Below are positions 9,322 through 19,100 of a DNA stretch of 64,000 bases, one piece after another; within the stretch, counting starts at the first letter, position 1; each line of letters begins with the position of its first letter. This DNA is from Bacteroidia bacterium. Its GTDB lineage: Bacteria > Bacteroidota > Bacteroidia > Chitinophagales > Saprospiraceae. The stretch covers positions 1 through 64,000 of the forward strand of contig JAUIKE010000002.1 in the NCBI GenBank assembly GCA_030430845.1, written 5' to 3'. The notes under the pieces were generated by a model. The model saw only the letters and a list, made by a program, of their open reading frames with translations, did not search any database and was not told the origin of the DNA. Both the position numbers and the translations under genes were made by a program.

Positions 9322-9654
9322 TCAGCTCGCACAATTGACACAATACTGGCTTTCCGGCATCAGGATCAGGCGCTTGGGAGGAATATCCTTTTTGCAGCGT
9401 ACACAGATACCAAATTTGGGATCATCGATCTTGGAGAGGGCCAACTGGAGTTTTTTCAGCTTCCTTTTGGCCTGCCGCAGAGCAGCTTCCGCTACACTTT
9501 TGTTATTGATAGCATCCATGCGGGAGACCCGTCCGATGGAGTTCTCCGGCGCGATGGGTTGAGACATGTCCTCATACTGAGTGATGGCCTCCTCTGTTTT
9601 GGTGATTTGTTCAAGGATGATGGCTTTTATTTCTTCTCTTTGCTCTACCGTCAT
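9322..9654 (-). CDS. DksA/TraR-family C4 zinc-finger protein
   Basis: This 110-residue protein has an N-terminal helical hairpin (about residues 1-75) and a C-terminal zinc finger with the pattern CVRC...YCVNC, as in the DksA/TraR family that binds the RNA polymerase secondary channel. It is shorter than proteobacterial DksA, and I see no DxxDxA acidic motif at the coiled-coil tip. It may therefore be a TraR/YbiI-type relative and not a true stringent-response DksA. It stands alone, convergent with the WYL gene and followed upstream by a 334-base repeat-rich gap. Confidence 0.82.
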   Translation of the reverse strand: MTVEQREEIKAIILEQITKTEEAITQYEDMSQPIAPENSIGRVSRMDAINNKSVAEAALRQAKRKLKKLQLALSKIDDPKFGICVRCKKDIPPKRLILMPESQYCVNCAS

Positions 9655-9988
9655 TTTATAAATTGACTGGTTTAAAAAGTTATCTTCCCTCGGCGGGAAG
9701 GGGTGTTAAGTTCTAATTATTAAGAGTCTCGGCAGGTCCTAACATTGAAAATTGAATATGGATAATTACCTTTTACCGTATAGCTAAGAGTCCCGGCCAT
9801 ACGGCTATATGGTAGTTCAACTTGGAACCTCAGTTTTCAATTTTCAATGTTCGGGCCTCCCTGATGCTCTCGACTTTCAGAACTTAAAAGCCCCGCTGGA
9901 ACTGCTTTCACGTCAACGACTATGCCTTAAGCTCAACGGCCCCTACAGCTACTTTCTACTTTCTACCTAAATGGCCTCGCAATCTGCA
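9655..9988. repeat. 334-base gap filled with degenerate repeats
   Basis: No gene is supported. An inverted repeat pairs aacattgaaaattga (about 9739-9753) with tcaattttcaatgtt (about 9837-9851), around sequence containing agagtcccggccatacggc (about 9787). The same 19-base string recurs at about 55904, so this is an interspersed repeat and not unique regulatory DNA. Further short GC-rich hairpin remnants (tcggcgggaagg, ccccgctgga) lie at both ends. Confidence 0.6.
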
Positions 9989-11452
9989 TTAATTTATTGA
10001 AGGCAACGTGGCTTTTAGCTTTTTATACCTTGGTAAAGATCCTAAATTATTTTCGTTAACACTCATTGGGACGATCACAATATAATTATCAGAGTAAAAA
10101 TTGACATCATTCACTGCAGACGGATCATAAATCGCTGCGGGATCTCCTTCTTTTAGAACCCAGGTGGATGCTTCCCCAATTTTGCCATCACCGGTCTTAT
10201 TTTCAAGATAAAAAGGAGGGTTGTTAAAACTAACTGCTCTTTCCAAAAATTTTGTCCCCTTTATTTCATCTAAATCTTCCGGGATACTCACTGTCAGATA
10301 TTCAAAGGCCTTCATTTGCCCGACCAGAGGAGTTTGGGCCATTGCAGCGACCCAATTGCAGATACGTTCCAAGTTTTCACTGGACTCCTTGTCTTCATCT
10401 ATGCCTGAAATGGCAATAGCCGGAATACCAGCCAGCGCAGCGGTTCGAGCGGCACCAATGGTACCCGAGCCGAACCACTCCACCCCAATATTAGGGCCTC
10501 CATTAATACCAGACAAGACCAGATCAATGTTTTTCCCAATTTTTTGAAAAAATCCCAAGCCTGCCCAAATGACACAATCAGCCGGATATCCCTGAACCTC
10601 ATAAATAAAGATTTGTTTGCTGGAATCTGCAGACAGGCATTTCACATTGATGTAACCTTGTTTAGCCATTATCATGTTGTTGGAAGTACCGCTTCGGTTC
10701 TGATTACTGACGGCGACCACCACCACATCTGCAAATTGACTTACTTTTTCGGCCAGGCATTTCAGGCGGTTCAGGTCTTCCACGCCATCATCATTGGTAA
10801 TCAGGATGTTTTTGGGTACTTTAGTTTTGACGGGCTGCTGGATTTTCCTTATTGTGCTCTGAAGTTTTCCCATTTCAAATACTCCTGAGGTGATCTTCCC
10901 GTTCCGATAAAAGATACGCCCCTCTCCATTTTCCAAATTGTTTTTCCACTGCCCTTCATATTTCAACTTGAGGCTTTCGGGAGGATACCAGTAGGTTCCC
11001 CACCCCGACTTTAGACCATTTTCATAAAAGCCTTCATAGTGGTCGCCATCGTCATTATAATAATGCCCCAAGCCATGGAGCCGACCATTTTTGAAGGCTC
11101 CTTCATAATAATTTCCATCTGATAAAATCAGCCATTTTCCGTTTCCTTCTATCCGGCCGTCCTGCAGCTCACCTTCAAATTGATACAATTGGCGGCGGCC
11201 TTCATAAACGATTAAGCGGCCCTGGCCCTGGGCAAATCCGTTTTCGCAAAGGCCATTCCAGTTAAAATGACGGTTTTGAAAATTTGAATGGGTATACACC
11301 TTACAATCTTTTTCCACATTAAACATCCAACCTTCCTGATCCGAATAATTTCGAAAACCGAATGCAAAAAAGACAATGATACCGATTGGCAGGAGTTGAA
11401 ATAATACAATACCGATTACCCAAATACTTTTAAATTCTTTTTTCCTAATCAT
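9989..11452 (-). CDS. Membrane-anchored MORN-repeat / SurE-like nucleotidase fusion
   Basis: The 487-residue protein starts with one transmembrane helix (about 10-32). Five to six MORN repeats follow (about 65-197, repeated YEGxxxNGxxxGxG patterns), then a complete SurE-like domain from about residue 214. The SurE acid pair ILITNDDG is at 217-223, followed by NRSGTS and the SGINGGPNIG loop, so the metal-binding residues appear intact. SurE enzymes dephosphorylate 5'/3'-nucleotides; MORN repeats bind lipids or proteins or act as spacers. Topology is uncertain: one N-terminal helix could be an anchor with MORN-SurE in the periplasm. It follows the LytTR gene by 81 bases on the same strand. Confidence 0.85.
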   Translation of the reverse strand: MIRKKEFKSIWVIGIVLFQLLPIGIIVFFAFGFRNYSDQEGWMFNVEKDCKVYTHSNFQNRHFNWNGLCENGFAQGQGRLIVYEGRRQLYQFEGELQDGRIEGNGKWLILSDGNYYEGAFKNGRLHGLGHYYNDDGDHYEGFYENGLKSGWGTYWYPPESLKLKYEGQWKNNLENGEGRIFYRNGKITSGVFEMGKLQSTIRKIQQPVKTKVPKNILITNDDGVEDLNRLKCLAEKVSQFADVVVVAVSNQNRSGTSNNMIMAKQGYINVKCLSADSSKQIFIYEVQGYPADCVIWAGLGFFQKIGKNIDLVLSGINGGPNIGVEWFGSGTIGAARTAALAGIPAIAISGIDEDKESSENLERICNWVAAMAQTPLVGQMKAFEYLTVSIPEDLDEIKGTKFLERAVSFNNPPFYLENKTGDGKIGEASTWVLKEGDPAAIYDPSAVNDVNFYSDNYIVIVPMSVNENNLGSLPRYKKLKATLPSIN

Positions 11453-11533
11453 AAGTTTTGATTTTATGTCTATGATCGGATCAATTTATTAAGGAGCGTC
11501 AAAACCTAAAAAATTCAGGTACAGACAGCCTAA

Positions 11534-12430
11534 TTATGTGACGAATGGTGTATCCCGGCCGCTTTCTTTGTCCAGTATCCTTCTTAATGCTTTAATATTC
11601 GGCCTGGAAACGGGCAGGTACTCATCTATGTGACGCAGTTGAAGTGATAAGCCTTGAGAGTTTCCCTTACTGGATTCAATATAATTCAGATTAATAATGA
11701 GAGAGCGATGACAGCGAAAAAATTCCGGGTAGTTTTCCAATATTTTTTCCATTTCTTTTAATCGGCCTCTGTGTAAAACAGGCCTCTTTGATTCTTTAAA
11801 ATAAAAGGCCAGGTAATTACCTTCGGAACTAATGTAAATGAGTTGATCTCGTGGAAACAGGACCGTTTTATCTTCAAGTGTCATTTCGATCACTTCTTTT
11901 CCTTCGAACTGCCTGTCATGCAATTGACGCTGAAGCTTTTGGTTCAATTCCTGAGATAATTGGAGGTGTTGCCTGGTAATTAGGTTATATCTGATCAGCG
12001 CATAAATCCCGGAAGCAAGGAGACCAACAATCAGGGTTCTGACAACGGTGATAAGTATTTCATAGCCTCCTATCAGAAAAAGAGGGTCTCGCCTGATATA
12101 CAAGGAATTAAAAACGTGATTCCAACATCCAATTAAAATGAAGTTATAAGCCGAAAAAAGGATCAAATGCCTGACCGAGTAATTATTTTCGCTTTGAGTG
12201 ACTGACAAGAAAAAAGGTAAGCTGAAGTAATTAACACTCAGACAAGCAAGGGTAATCAATAAATATCCTCCCATTAAAAGATATCCTTTGGCTAAAGGGT
12301 AAAAACCGAAAGGTTGTAAAAACACAAAAATGAGGCTGAGCAGAAATGAAATGATCAGAATGGTTTTCCATTTTTCATTCGCACTTTGCTCAAAAGGATA
12401 GGATTCGTACAGCCAGGTCCATTTTATCAT
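11534..12430 (-). CDS. Membrane-embedded LytTR-domain transcriptional regulator
   Basis: The N-terminal half has about four hydrophobic helices (residues 20-160). A linker (about 165-190) leads to a LytTR DNA-binding domain (about 190-295) with the signatures IYISSEGNYLAFYF, FFRCHRSLIINLNYI and LPVSR. There is no receiver domain, so sensing must come through the membrane part or a partner. Such one-component membrane LytTR proteins are common in Bacteroidota. The gene starts 14 bases after the ACT-domain gene, so the two are probably co-transcribed. Confidence 0.85.
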   Translation of the reverse strand: MIKWTWLYESYPFEQSANEKWKTILIISFLLSLIFVFLQPFGFYPLAKGYLLMGGYLLITLACLSVNYFSLPFFLSVTQSENNYSVRHLILFSAYNFILIGCWNHVFNSLYIRRDPLFLIGGYEILITVVRTLIVGLLASGIYALIRYNLITRQHLQLSQELNQKLQRQLHDRQFEGKEVIEMTLEDKTVLFPRDQLIYISSEGNYLAFYFKESKRPVLHRGRLKEMEKILENYPEFFRCHRSLIINLNYIESSKGNSQGLSLQLRHIDEYLPVSRPNIKALRRILDKESGRDTPFVT

Positions 12431-12444
12431 AACTCAATAACTTT

Positions 12445-12831
12445 CTATGTATCATCAAAGACTACCCCTAATTGCCTTAAAGATGTGATGGCGGCGCTTA
12501 ATTGCTCATCCTTCACCAAAATATGATCCGTTGAATAGGCAGATAAGGCAAAAATAGCAACCCCTTCATTCGCAAGCACTTTGGCCACCGCCGCCAGAAA
12601 CCCCGTCAGCTCAAAAGGTAAAACGGCTTCAAAGGTGAGGACTCGCCAGTTTTTTTCCTCCTCCCTTACATTCTCCGGATCGACCTGATGGGATAATTGA
12701 ACTAGGGTTATTTCCGTACGGTCAACTAAGGTCGCGAAACAATTTGGGGCTAATTTTTTAGCCTTTACGACAGAATACTTTCCAGGCCAAACATACAAGC
12801 GGCTTTCTTTCAAATAATCGGAAGCTTTCAA
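12445..12831 (-). CDS. ACT-domain protein (CASTOR/ACT_7-like)
   Basis: This 128-residue protein resembles stand-alone proteins with two ACT-like folds that bind amino acids. The C-terminal half (FELTGFLAAVAKVLANEGVAIFALSAYSTDHILV) shows the ACT glycine, the helix and the final strand. No catalytic residues are expected; the likely role is ligand sensing. It lies directly upstream of the LytTR gene and could feed amino-acid status to it, but that link rests only on position. Confidence 0.8.
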   Translation of the reverse strand: MKASDYLKESRLYVWPGKYSVVKAKKLAPNCFATLVDRTEITLVQLSHQVDPENVREEEKNWRVLTFEAVLPFELTGFLAAVAKVLANEGVAIFALSAYSTDHILVKDEQLSAAITSLRQLGVVFDDT

Positions 12832-13012
12832 TTGAGATATTTAAGGTAAAAAAAGAAATTTAGGTAAAAATGCTGAACATTCAGCAAGATTTAAACTTTA
12901 GTATGGACTACCCCACTTCAGGCTGTCCGGTTTCTGGCGTTTAGGCCGAAACCTTGAGAACATCTGACCAGAATATCACATCCATCTAACAAAAATGTGT
13001 ATCATGCGTGAA

Positions 13013-16000
13013 TTATTCCTCTTCTCTAATCTTCAACCTAAATTTTTCTGCAACATCCTTAAAGCCCGTACTATTAGGATGAATCTCATCAAACCACAAT
13101 TTTTTATCATGACTCACCATACCTCTTAGATCCAGATAATGAACATGATCGAAATCTTTAGCCACCGCTGCAAGCGTCTCATTAAAATGGTTGATAAGGA
13201 AATCAGCTAAACGCTTCAGGTCATCTTTCTTCTCGATTTTTTTCCCGGCATAGCGCCCAAACCAGCCTTCCTCCGGGTCCGGGTCGATGTAGTCATACCC
13301 GTGGCATAAAATTTTCAGACCTGGGAAACTCTCTTTTATTTCTTCAAACACCTGTCGGTACAAACCTCCCAGTTTTTCTACTTTTTCAAAAAAAGCATCC
13401 GAAAGAACGATCTTGGGGTCGTCCCATGCAACTATGTTTTCCAGTAAAAAAGCTTCTATGTTTTTGCCTAAAATATCATTGCCCCCTCCACTCATGAGGA
13501 AAAAACGAGGTTTTTCTTTATCGATCGCTTTTTTATACTCCGCCTTTTTAAAATAATTCTCCAGGGTATCGCCACCGGCTCCCAGGCTGTATATGGCATG
13601 ATCCGTAAACAATTGATCGATGATATCCAGCACTCTCGGATCGGGATGCTGAAACCAGGAATCCCCTTCCGAAACGATGCGGATGCGATCCGGGAATTCC
13701 TTGATCATTTTCCGGTACTTGAAATGCCGGATCTGTCGCGACACCCAATTGGCAGCGCTTAGTTTTATTTTGAAAAACAGACCTCGGTCCGCCTCATCGA
13801 GCCATTCGATTCCCTCCTTCAGTTTCACCTCCCCGCCAAAGGGTTCCTCTGACTCGAGGTAGAGATGGTAAATGAACTCGGCTGCTTCGGTTTTTAATAA
13901 TGCTTCCAAGCGGGACATGGAGATCTTATGGTACTCCGGGTTCGGCAAACGAATAGTGAACAAACGGGTCATCCAGGCGTCTGCTTCGGCATTTTCTTCT
14001 TTTTTATTTTTCCTGCCGGCTCGCTCCTGAGCTTCTCCCCTCTCCCGTTGGCTTAACTCGGCCGGGTCCGGCAAAGGTCCCTGAGTTAATGGCCGGACAT
14101 CAAACTCCGTTCTGCTTGCAATGACCTTAAAAAAGGAGACATCTTCCTTCCAATCGAATAAACGAGTGGACTGCTCCAATCCAAAATAAATATCAGGCGA
14201 ATCCTCTAGTATCCAGATGGAGCCTCCTTCTTCTTCGTGGCTTTTCCTGGGTTCCAGCATTTGCACCAATCCTGTCAACCATTCCGGATCAACTTCAAAA
14301 GATTTATACAGGTATAAAAAGGACACCCACAGCTTGTAGGAGGACATATTAGTGAGCTTTATTCTCAGTACACTCTCGTATTCGCGCGGTGCGATCTCAT
14401 CCAATTCCGCTACGATCTCTTCTTCTTTTTCTATATCGAGCAAGATCAACTGCTCCCGGCCTTGCTTATCTTTGGTAACCTTAAAAACCTCCACTTTCAG
14501 CGCATTTCGAGGTAGTTCATTGTTCCCATTGTTTTCCAATCTTTTGACGTATTCCCATTGTGAAATGTGTACCAAAAAGTTAACGATGGATTTTGCAGCA
14601 TCATCACTGTAATCTTCAGTCGGCATAACCAGCGGACGGTAAAGATCCTCCGGATAGGTGATGTAATAATGTCCAAAGGCCAGCTGAACGGTGTAATCCG
14701 CCCCTTTTTCATCATCGGTGTAAAAAAGGTTTTTGCCGTTATTATCTAACAGATCTTTCAAACGCATGGCAGCCTCTTCGTCCTGATCCAAATTATGGAT
14801 GTATACCTGTATCGGAGCGGATAAATAGCCTTCAATACTTCCCAGGTAAGATTCACGAGTATCCAGTTGTCCGAGCGCTTGATTACTTAACAAAAGGTGC
14901 GTCCTGGAAGCCTCTATGGTCCCGATTTTTGCATCCACCTGTTCACCAGTTCGAGGGTTTGTCAGCCTGATTTTTTCAGCCTGTTTAGAAACGCCGTGGA
15001 TGGATCCCATATCCATCGTCCAGCCATCCGTTTGATTGTAGCTGATCAAGCCGGACAGCGGTTTGCCTTTCTTTTCTTTATTTAAAAAGCTGTGATAGAT
15101 CAGTTGCTGACCGCCTACTTCATAGAGCTGCGGCGTTTGTCGAAATTGATTTTTGATGTAATTTTTCAGTCGCCCCCTTAGATCGTAGTAGGAAACGCTC
15201 CCCTGGCTTCTACTCAGCACTTCGATCAGGTATTGGGTAAAAATGCCGCCTCTGCCCACTTCATAAGAAGACTCATCACTGCGGCAGGCTGCCAATTGAA
15301 TGTGATTGCCCTGGGGCAGGACTTCCCCTAAAGGCAGGGATTTTAGAGCCGCTTCCGTAACACCATCCTGATCGGCAAAAATAAAATCCGACCAATCCCG
15401 CTCATCCAGGATCGAGGACATACGTTGTTGCCCAACTTCTGTCGGCTTCATGGGGATGAACCGGCGTTCCTGGTATTCCTCGTTTTCTTCGCCAATTCCA
15501 ATATTGCGGGTATTTCCGCCCGAGTGGCAGCAATCGAATATGGCAATAATGTGCGGTGGCTTAGGGGCACCCGCTGAATCCTGTACGGCTATTTGATGGA
15601 TCAAATACCTCAATTCTTTATCTGCCAATAAGGTGCCTTTCTCATCCCTGGTAATAGAATCATAACACACAAGGCCTTCCAGTTTTCCATCCGGTTCTTT
15701 CGACCAGAGTTCTTTATTGGCGTATTCCTGTGCCCCGTGCCCAGCAAAAAAGAAGAGGGCAACGTCCTGCGGTCCGGCCTGGCCCAGGTGCGCAGTGAAT
15801 TGTTCGGCGATGGCAGCTTTGGTGGCTTCTTCGTTGGTGAGGGTTTTGATGTGAACGTGGAAGGCACCTTGTCTTTCCTCATTTTGGAGGTATTTCCCCA
15901 TTTTTTTTATATCCCGTACGCAGCCCTTGAGTCTCCGGACGGGATATGGGTATTCATTGATGCCGACGAGCAAGGCATAGAGGTGCGGGGCATCCGGGGC

Positions 16001-16069
16001 CGGCTCTTTGGGGGTGGAAAAGAGGTTTTGGAAGATTTGGAACCAGGAGGTAGGGTTGGATGGAAGCAT
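13013..16069 (-). CDS. Caspase-like (C14) peptidase fused to a C-terminal SGNH hydrolase
   Basis: The protein has 1018 residues. Residues about 28-330 form a caspase-fold peptidase with the catalytic His in FFFAGHG (His111) and Cys in FDCCHSGG (Cys181). A long middle region (about 380-680) is mostly beta-rich, followed by a low-complexity linker rich in Glu, Arg and Lys near 690. The C-terminus (about 796-1018) is an SGNH/GDSL hydrolase with GDSW (Ser804), GGGND (Asn864) and DEIHP (Asp994, His997). Both active sites look intact. It is the last gene of the conflict operon, 130 bases after the LRR gene, and is the probable effector. The hydrolase substrate, whether lipid, acyl-peptide or glycan, cannot be deduced. 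Confidence 0.88.
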   Translation of the reverse strand: MLPSNPTSWFQIFQNLFSTPKEPAPDAPHLYALLVGINEYPYPVRRLKGCVRDIKKMGKYLQNEERQGAFHVHIKTLTNEEATKAAIAEQFTAHLGQAGPQDVALFFFAGHGAQEYANKELWSKEPDGKLEGLVCYDSITRDEKGTLLADKELRYLIHQIAVQDSAGAPKPPHIIAIFDCCHSGGNTRNIGIGEENEEYQERRFIPMKPTEVGQQRMSSILDERDWSDFIFADQDGVTEAALKSLPLGEVLPQGNHIQLAACRSDESSYEVGRGGIFTQYLIEVLSRSQGSVSYYDLRGRLKNYIKNQFRQTPQLYEVGGQQLIYHSFLNKEKKGKPLSGLISYNQTDGWTMDMGSIHGVSKQAEKIRLTNPRTGEQVDAKIGTIEASRTHLLLSNQALGQLDTRESYLGSIEGYLSAPIQVYIHNLDQDEEAAMRLKDLLDNNGKNLFYTDDEKGADYTVQLAFGHYYITYPEDLYRPLVMPTEDYSDDAAKSIVNFLVHISQWEYVKRLENNGNNELPRNALKVEVFKVTKDKQGREQLILLDIEKEEEIVAELDEIAPREYESVLRIKLTNMSSYKLWVSFLYLYKSFEVDPEWLTGLVQMLEPRKSHEEEGGSIWILEDSPDIYFGLEQSTRLFDWKEDVSFFKVIASRTEFDVRPLTQGPLPDPAELSQRERGEAQERAGRKNKKEENAEADAWMTRLFTIRLPNPEYHKISMSRLEALLKTEAAEFIYHLYLESEEPFGGEVKLKEGIEWLDEADRGLFFKIKLSAANWVSRQIRHFKYRKMIKEFPDRIRIVSEGDSWFQHPDPRVLDIIDQLFTDHAIYSLGAGGDTLENYFKKAEYKKAIDKEKPRFFLMSGGGNDILGKNIEAFLLENIVAWDDPKIVLSDAFFEKVEKLGGLYRQVFEEIKESFPGLKILCHGYDYIDPDPEEGWFGRYAGKKIEKKDDLKRLADFLINHFNETLAAVAKDFDHVHYLDLRGMVSHDKKLWFDEIHPNSTGFKDVAEKFRLKIREEE

Positions 16070-16199
16070 GGTGTTATTAGTTTAGCTGCCCCGCTGGGGC
16101 GGTTAGTCTGCTTTTTGCTTTTGCCCAGGGCTGGAAGCCCTGGGTTACCAATGTTTAGTCCCGCTGGGACTTCTTCGACATACGTTATTTTTATATTCC
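16070..16199. repeat. Cluster of three REP-like hairpins inside the conflict operon
   Basis: The 130-base gap carries gcccc-gct-ggggc (16088-16100), cccagggct-gga-agccctggg (16124-16144) and gtccc-gct-gggac (16158-16170). They are stacked hairpins of the kind that occur repeatedly in Bacteroidota intergenic DNA. They could lower expression of the downstream caspase-SGNH gene or stabilise the upstream mRNA. No T tract follows any of them. Confidence 0.65.
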
Positions 16200-19100
16200 C
16201 TAAGACTTCGGAATATTAATGTCTTTATAGTTTAATTCATCTATGTGATATGCCAGTGCATCTGCAATTTGGTTAAAAGTCTGCTGGGCAAATTCAGGAT
16301 TAACCAGCCCTTTTTGCTGCTGTTGTAAAATGCCGTTATAGCGGCCCTGTTGAAAAACCCAGTCATTGTAAGCTTTGGAATCTGTATTCAGATACTGATT
16401 AATAAGCTTGAAAATTTCGTCAAAGGCTCTTTCTCTTAGCTTACCCTTCAATTCAGATTTGAGGTCCTCTAAGGTATAAGCCGGCCGGCTGGTATATTCC
16501 TGCTCCGTGGTTCCAGCGTTTCCAGTGTCATAAATATTCTCTTCACCAGCAGTATATCTCATCCTCAGCACAAACTCCCCTCCCTCATGGCCGGCCCATG
16601 GCAATGGCTGAAAATCTGGCTTTTCGCGAGCTTCCGTTTCTCGTGCATAACGTTTCATTACCTGAATGGCAATATCCTGGATGATCAGTTCTTGTTCTTT
16701 ATTTCGCCCCAACACCTCTACTATGCTCATTGCAAATGGACTATTTCCCCAGGGAGTTCCATCCCGAACGAGCCCATAATCATAGCCTGAAGAAAGTTTC
16801 CACCTACTGCGAGAACGATTACGCTCTTGTCTTTCAAACTTTCTGTTTTCAAGATGCCTGGTCGGGAAAACACCATCCACTATCATCAATATGTCATTGG
16901 CATCTATTTCATTCATGAAATCAAATAACTCCATATCTACGATATGAGAGCCGGTGTCTTGTGTATTGGCATCAAACGGAAACCAACTATTATTCTGCCT
17001 TCGAGCATCAAAACGGCTATGGCCGCAAAAGTATAAGATCAATTGATCGGCAGACGGCATCCGCTCGGCCAGGCTTCCAAGCACTTCGAAGATGTTCTTT
17101 TTATCAGCCTCTCCATCAAAAAGCACAATCGTTCGTTCCCTGGCTAATCTATATTTTTCTCCCAAAACTTCCTGAATGGCTCGCACATCACTCACTGCAT
17201 TTGGGATATCCGGCATTTGCATGTACTTGCTGATGCCAATTCCCAGAAACCAAAGCTGCCCTTCTTCAAGTATTGGCTCCTGCTCCTCCCCTGCCGCTTG
17301 CTGATACGCCTGTTCAAAGCCTTCTTCACTAGCCGGAAATTCGATCAATCCTTCCACCAACTGACCTTCTGAAAGGGTAGCTACAAATACCCGCATAGGC
17401 GAATTCTCCGGCTCATAAAAATCCCTCCGGGCTTGTTCACTCTGCAGTTGTTCCCAATCTTGCTGCAATTCGCCCAATTCCCGGAAAGTAAGCGAATAGC
17501 GATCCAACATTCCTTTTAATGGAGTGAAAATGGCCCCAGGGCCTCCCCTAAGCAGCCTTTCTTCCAACCAGCTTTTTAATTCCTCTAAATCGGTAAAGCT
17601 GTCTGGGGTTTTATCCTCCACCAATCGCCACTCCATCACACTCGTACCGCGTACTTCTATGGTGAATGGATTCGGATTAAAGGGCGCTGATTTTTGCTGG
17701 TAGGACTGCTGTACCGGAGGCGTTCCCTCACCGGCTGCCGAATCGTAGGCTTCACCCAGGGTCCGGCCATTGCCGAGGCTTTCATAAAAAACACTGATGA
17801 AATTTTCGGCCGTATCATCGTAAGATTGAAAATCGGTCGAATAAATACAGGCTTCGAAGGCCGTTTGGAGCATATCTCCAACCACTCTTTTGCCCGTTCC
17901 ACCGCCGATGAAGCAGAGTTTTCCTTTCGTGGTAGAGTTAATAATCCCATTCCAAAGCCTCAAGGACATCGAGCCGGACTGGTTACCGACATTCCAAGTA
18001 AACTGATCGGCCGTTCCGGAGCCGTTGACGTGTAAAAAGCAGAGCTGGTCGCGAAACTGGCGGAACAAGCGGAATAACTGCCAGGATTGGTAACTTTCGG
18101 GGACTTCTATGTGTAGTAAGCCTTGGTCTACTGCCGGCTCGAGCGCCCGCTGGATCAGCCCGCGTTCATGCGGATCGGTGATCAGGATCATGACCATGGG
18201 TTGGTGATAACCCAAGGATTTGGGGAAGAAATAGCGGTCGAGTAATTGGAAATCGGATTTATTCTCAAACAGCAGCCGGTCTTTGCGTATGTTTCCGGCT
18301 GGATTGCCCCTCAGATCGAGCCGTTCCAGATTGGCGTATTCAACTATCCAGGGAGGTAAAAAATCGATGCGGTTATTTTTCAAAGATAATTCCTCGATGA
18401 CTAATAGCCGGCGCATCTCTTCGGGAAGCTCTTCGATAGGATTATCATCCAGGATAAGTCGTTTAAGATTTACCCAATTACCGATTTCACGCGGCAGTCC
18501 GCCTAGTTTGTTATTACTGAGGTCGATGGCTTCTAAACCCCGCCTTTCCAGAATCTCTTTGGGGATGTCGGTCAAACCCAGACCGCTAAGGTCAATAACA
18601 GTACTTCCCTGCTCCTCCGATTGTTCCATCCGGTGGGCCAGCAAATCTTCTTCTTTTTCTAATTCCTTTTTAAACTGAAAGCTTCCACTTTTTAATTGGT
18701 CATTCAGCTTGACCTTTAAGCCACCCGCCTGGCCTGCCAGGCCAGTGCTAATCCGGACAACCTTTTTCAGGGACTCCTGCGCAGTAGCTATTTGTGCTTC
18801 CTCAGACAGATCCGTATACCCGGCTCTGATGGCCTTTGAAAAGGCGCTCAGATCTGCAAAGCGGGCATCCATCAGGGTAAGTGCTTCCAGGATGCCGTCC
18901 AGGCGGGTGATTTCGGAAGCATTGTCTTTTTCCAACATAAGGTTGTAGTAGGCAGTCAGTTGCTCGCCTGCCTTTTCAGGAGCCAGCCGGGCCAGCGAGA
19001 CCCAGCGCTGCGTGTCGCGGAAAGCCTGATAGTAAGGATCATTGATCCGACGATCGACGTATTGGTAGGAAAAGCGAGCCAGGCTGTTGAGGCGCTCGCC

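Noticed and set aside
9206-9666. Two plus-strand frames opposite the DksA-like gene
   Set aside because: They overlap fully with the zinc-finger gene in other frames; their proteins are rich in Cys and Leu without known motifs.
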